DNA of 6,895 nt, taken from assembly GCA_003222065.1 (NCBI GenBank), contig QHUV01000482.1:1-6895 (forward strand). The letters run 5' to 3'. Numbering within the stretch: position 1 is the first letter of the stretch; each line of letters starts with the position of its first letter. Shown here piece by piece: positions 6,066-6,895 of this stretch. The stretch is from Gemmatimonadota bacterium. GTDB taxonomy: Bacteria > Gemmatimonadota > Gemmatimonadetes > Gemmatimonadales > Gemmatimonadaceae. Position numbers and translations under genes: made by a program. The notes beneath the pieces were generated by a model that saw nothing but the letters and a program-made list of their open reading frames with translations, was not told where the DNA came from and ran no database searches.

Positions 6066-6802
6066 TGGCCGCGGAGAGAGGGGCGATGGGCGCGAGCGCC
6101 CTGCCTAACGGGAAATCGATCATGGCAGGGCCGTTGGCGGCTTCGATGGTGCTGCACGCGCTGCTCATCTCGCTTTTCTTCCTCTTTCGCGGCGGAGCGC
6201 CGCCGCCGTCGGCGCCGGTGTATCGCGTCGATCTTGTCGCCGCGCCACCGGGACCGCGCGCTGCCGGCGTCGTCAGTCCACAGCCCGTCGCACCATCGCC
6301 GCAGACGACGCCGATCCGCCCGAAGACGGCGCCCCACGAAATGCCGCCGCCAAATACAAAAGCGCCGCCGCGCGCGCCCACGCGCGAAGCCACGCCGACC
6401 CTTCCCACACAGACCAAGCCTGACAGCAAGCCGCCAACCGTCGCCGGTGGTGGTGAGGCCGGAGGCCGCGGGACGGATGTTGTGACGGTGAGCACAGGCG
6501 GAATCGATTTTCCGTATCCCGGTTACCTGGAGAACATCGTTCGCCAGATTGCAACCAGGTTCAAGCCGTCCTCGCGCGGCGCGCTGCGCGCTGAAGTTGT
6601 CTTTTTCATCAGCCGCGACGGATCCGTTCCGAGCTCCAGCATTCGGCTCGTGACGAGGTCTGGGGTGTACTCGTTCGACGTTGAGGCACAGGGCGCTGTC
6701 GAATCGGCGGCGAACGCTCGAGCATTTGGACCACTTCCTACGGGCTTTACCGAAGACGTGCTGCCGGTGACTTTCCGATTCGACACACGGCTGCTTCGCT
6801 GA
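6065..6802 (+). CDS. TonB/TolA-type periplasm-spanning energy transducer
   Basis: The product is 245 residues. One membrane anchor lies at about 23-41. Within it S27 and H31 form the SxxxH motif that TonB and TolA need for contact with the ExbB/TolQ motor. Residues 45-125 are Pro-rich with scattered Lys and Arg, as in TonB linkers, instead of the long Ala/Lys helix of E. coli TolA. Residues 146-245 form a compact C-terminal domain (GGIDFPYPGYLENIVRQIA, then VVFFISRDGSVPSS and VTFRFDTRLL) of the TonB/TolA C-terminal type that meets outer-membrane or Pal/TolB partners. It overlaps tolR by one base at TGATG. By position it is the TolA of this operon; by architecture it resembles TonB. An alternative start at M20 would still keep the anchor. 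Confidence 0.82.
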   Translation: MAAERGAMGASALPNGKSIMAGPLAASMVLHALLISLFFLFRGGAPPPSAPVYRVDLVAAPPGPRAAGVVSPQPVAPSPQTTPIRPKTAPHEMPPPNTKAPPRAPTREATPTLPTQTKPDSKPPTVAGGGEAGGRGTDVVTVSTGGIDFPYPGYLENIVRQIATRFKPSSRGALRAEVVFFISRDGSVPSSSIRLVTRSGVYSFDVEAQGAVESAANARAFGPLPTGFTEDVLPVTFRFDTRLLR

Positions 6803-6828
6803 GGAGCGGGTCTCTCAGAATCTCAAAG

Positions 6829-6895
6829 ATGCGTTTTTCGACTTTCGTTGTTGTGTTTTCGGCGATCACTTTGCCGGTGTGTGTCGCGCACGCCC
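6829..6895 (+). CDS. tolB: Start of a secreted protein, probably TolB (partial)
   Basis: The ATG at 6829 opens a frame that runs off the window after 22 codons. The residues MRFSTFVVVFSAITLPVCVAHA look like a signal peptide with an AHA cleavage site. TolB, the periplasmic beta-propeller that works with Pal, normally follows tolQ-tolR-tolA, so the identity is inferred from position only. No strong ribosome site is seen: GGAG at 6802-6805 is too distant. The start is therefore moderately sure. Confidence 0.5.
   Translation, partial: MRFSTFVVVFSAITLPVCVAHA

Noticed and set aside
6234..6485. An Arg/Pro-rich + strand frame inside the TonB/TolA gene.
   Set aside because: It is an out-of-frame reading of the Pro-rich linker codons; the low complexity of that linker generates long open frames in every phase.

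Overview
The window is GC-rich, densely coded and almost entirely on the + strand. It reads as chromosomal DNA of a Gram-negative, diderm bacterium. A Tol/TonB energy-transduction cluster, a LysM envelope protein and tetrapyrrole genes sit together, and the style of the LysM and HemX-like proteins recalls Gemmatimonadota. That phylum call is an inference from family resemblance and gene order, not from a search. No mobile element, tRNA, rRNA or CRISPR array is visible, and no gene-free stretch exceeds 300 bases.

Layout. (1) Positions 1-131 hold the end of a single-stranded DNA-binding protein, recognised by its acidic DDDLPF tip, followed by a hairpin terminator at 167-197. (2) Positions 264-1263 hold a secreted LysM protein split into two reading frames. 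(3) Positions 1349-3849 hold a tightly packed tetrapyrrole group. It comprises a CcsA/HemX-type membrane protein, a stand-alone precorrin-2 dehydrogenase/ferrochelatase (Met8/CysG-N type), and glutamyl-tRNA reductase HemA. (4) Positions 3862-4860 hold a GalE-like NAD-dependent sugar epimerase whose stop overlaps the start of tolQ. (5) Positions 4857-6895 hold a Tol-type cluster: TolQ, TolR/ExbD, a TonB/TolA-type protein, and the first codons of a secreted protein in the usual position of TolB.

How they fit together. HemA starts tetrapyrrole synthesis from glutamyl-tRNA. The HemX-like protein is a known hemA neighbour, and the Met8-like enzyme diverts or completes the siroheme or heme branch. 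The epimerase probably supplies sugar nucleotides for envelope glycans, and the Tol proteins couple the proton gradient to outer-membrane maintenance or uptake. Genes from ccsA onward overlap or nearly touch and could be one transcription unit.

The most notable anomaly is that two genes, the LysM gene and hemA, appear broken in the same way. Each has a recognisable N-terminal part, a sudden switch to the +1 frame, and a recognisable C-terminal part. In hemA most of the dimerisation domain is also missing. These could be real lesions or assembly errors, and raw reads would decide. I see no clear previously undescribed system.
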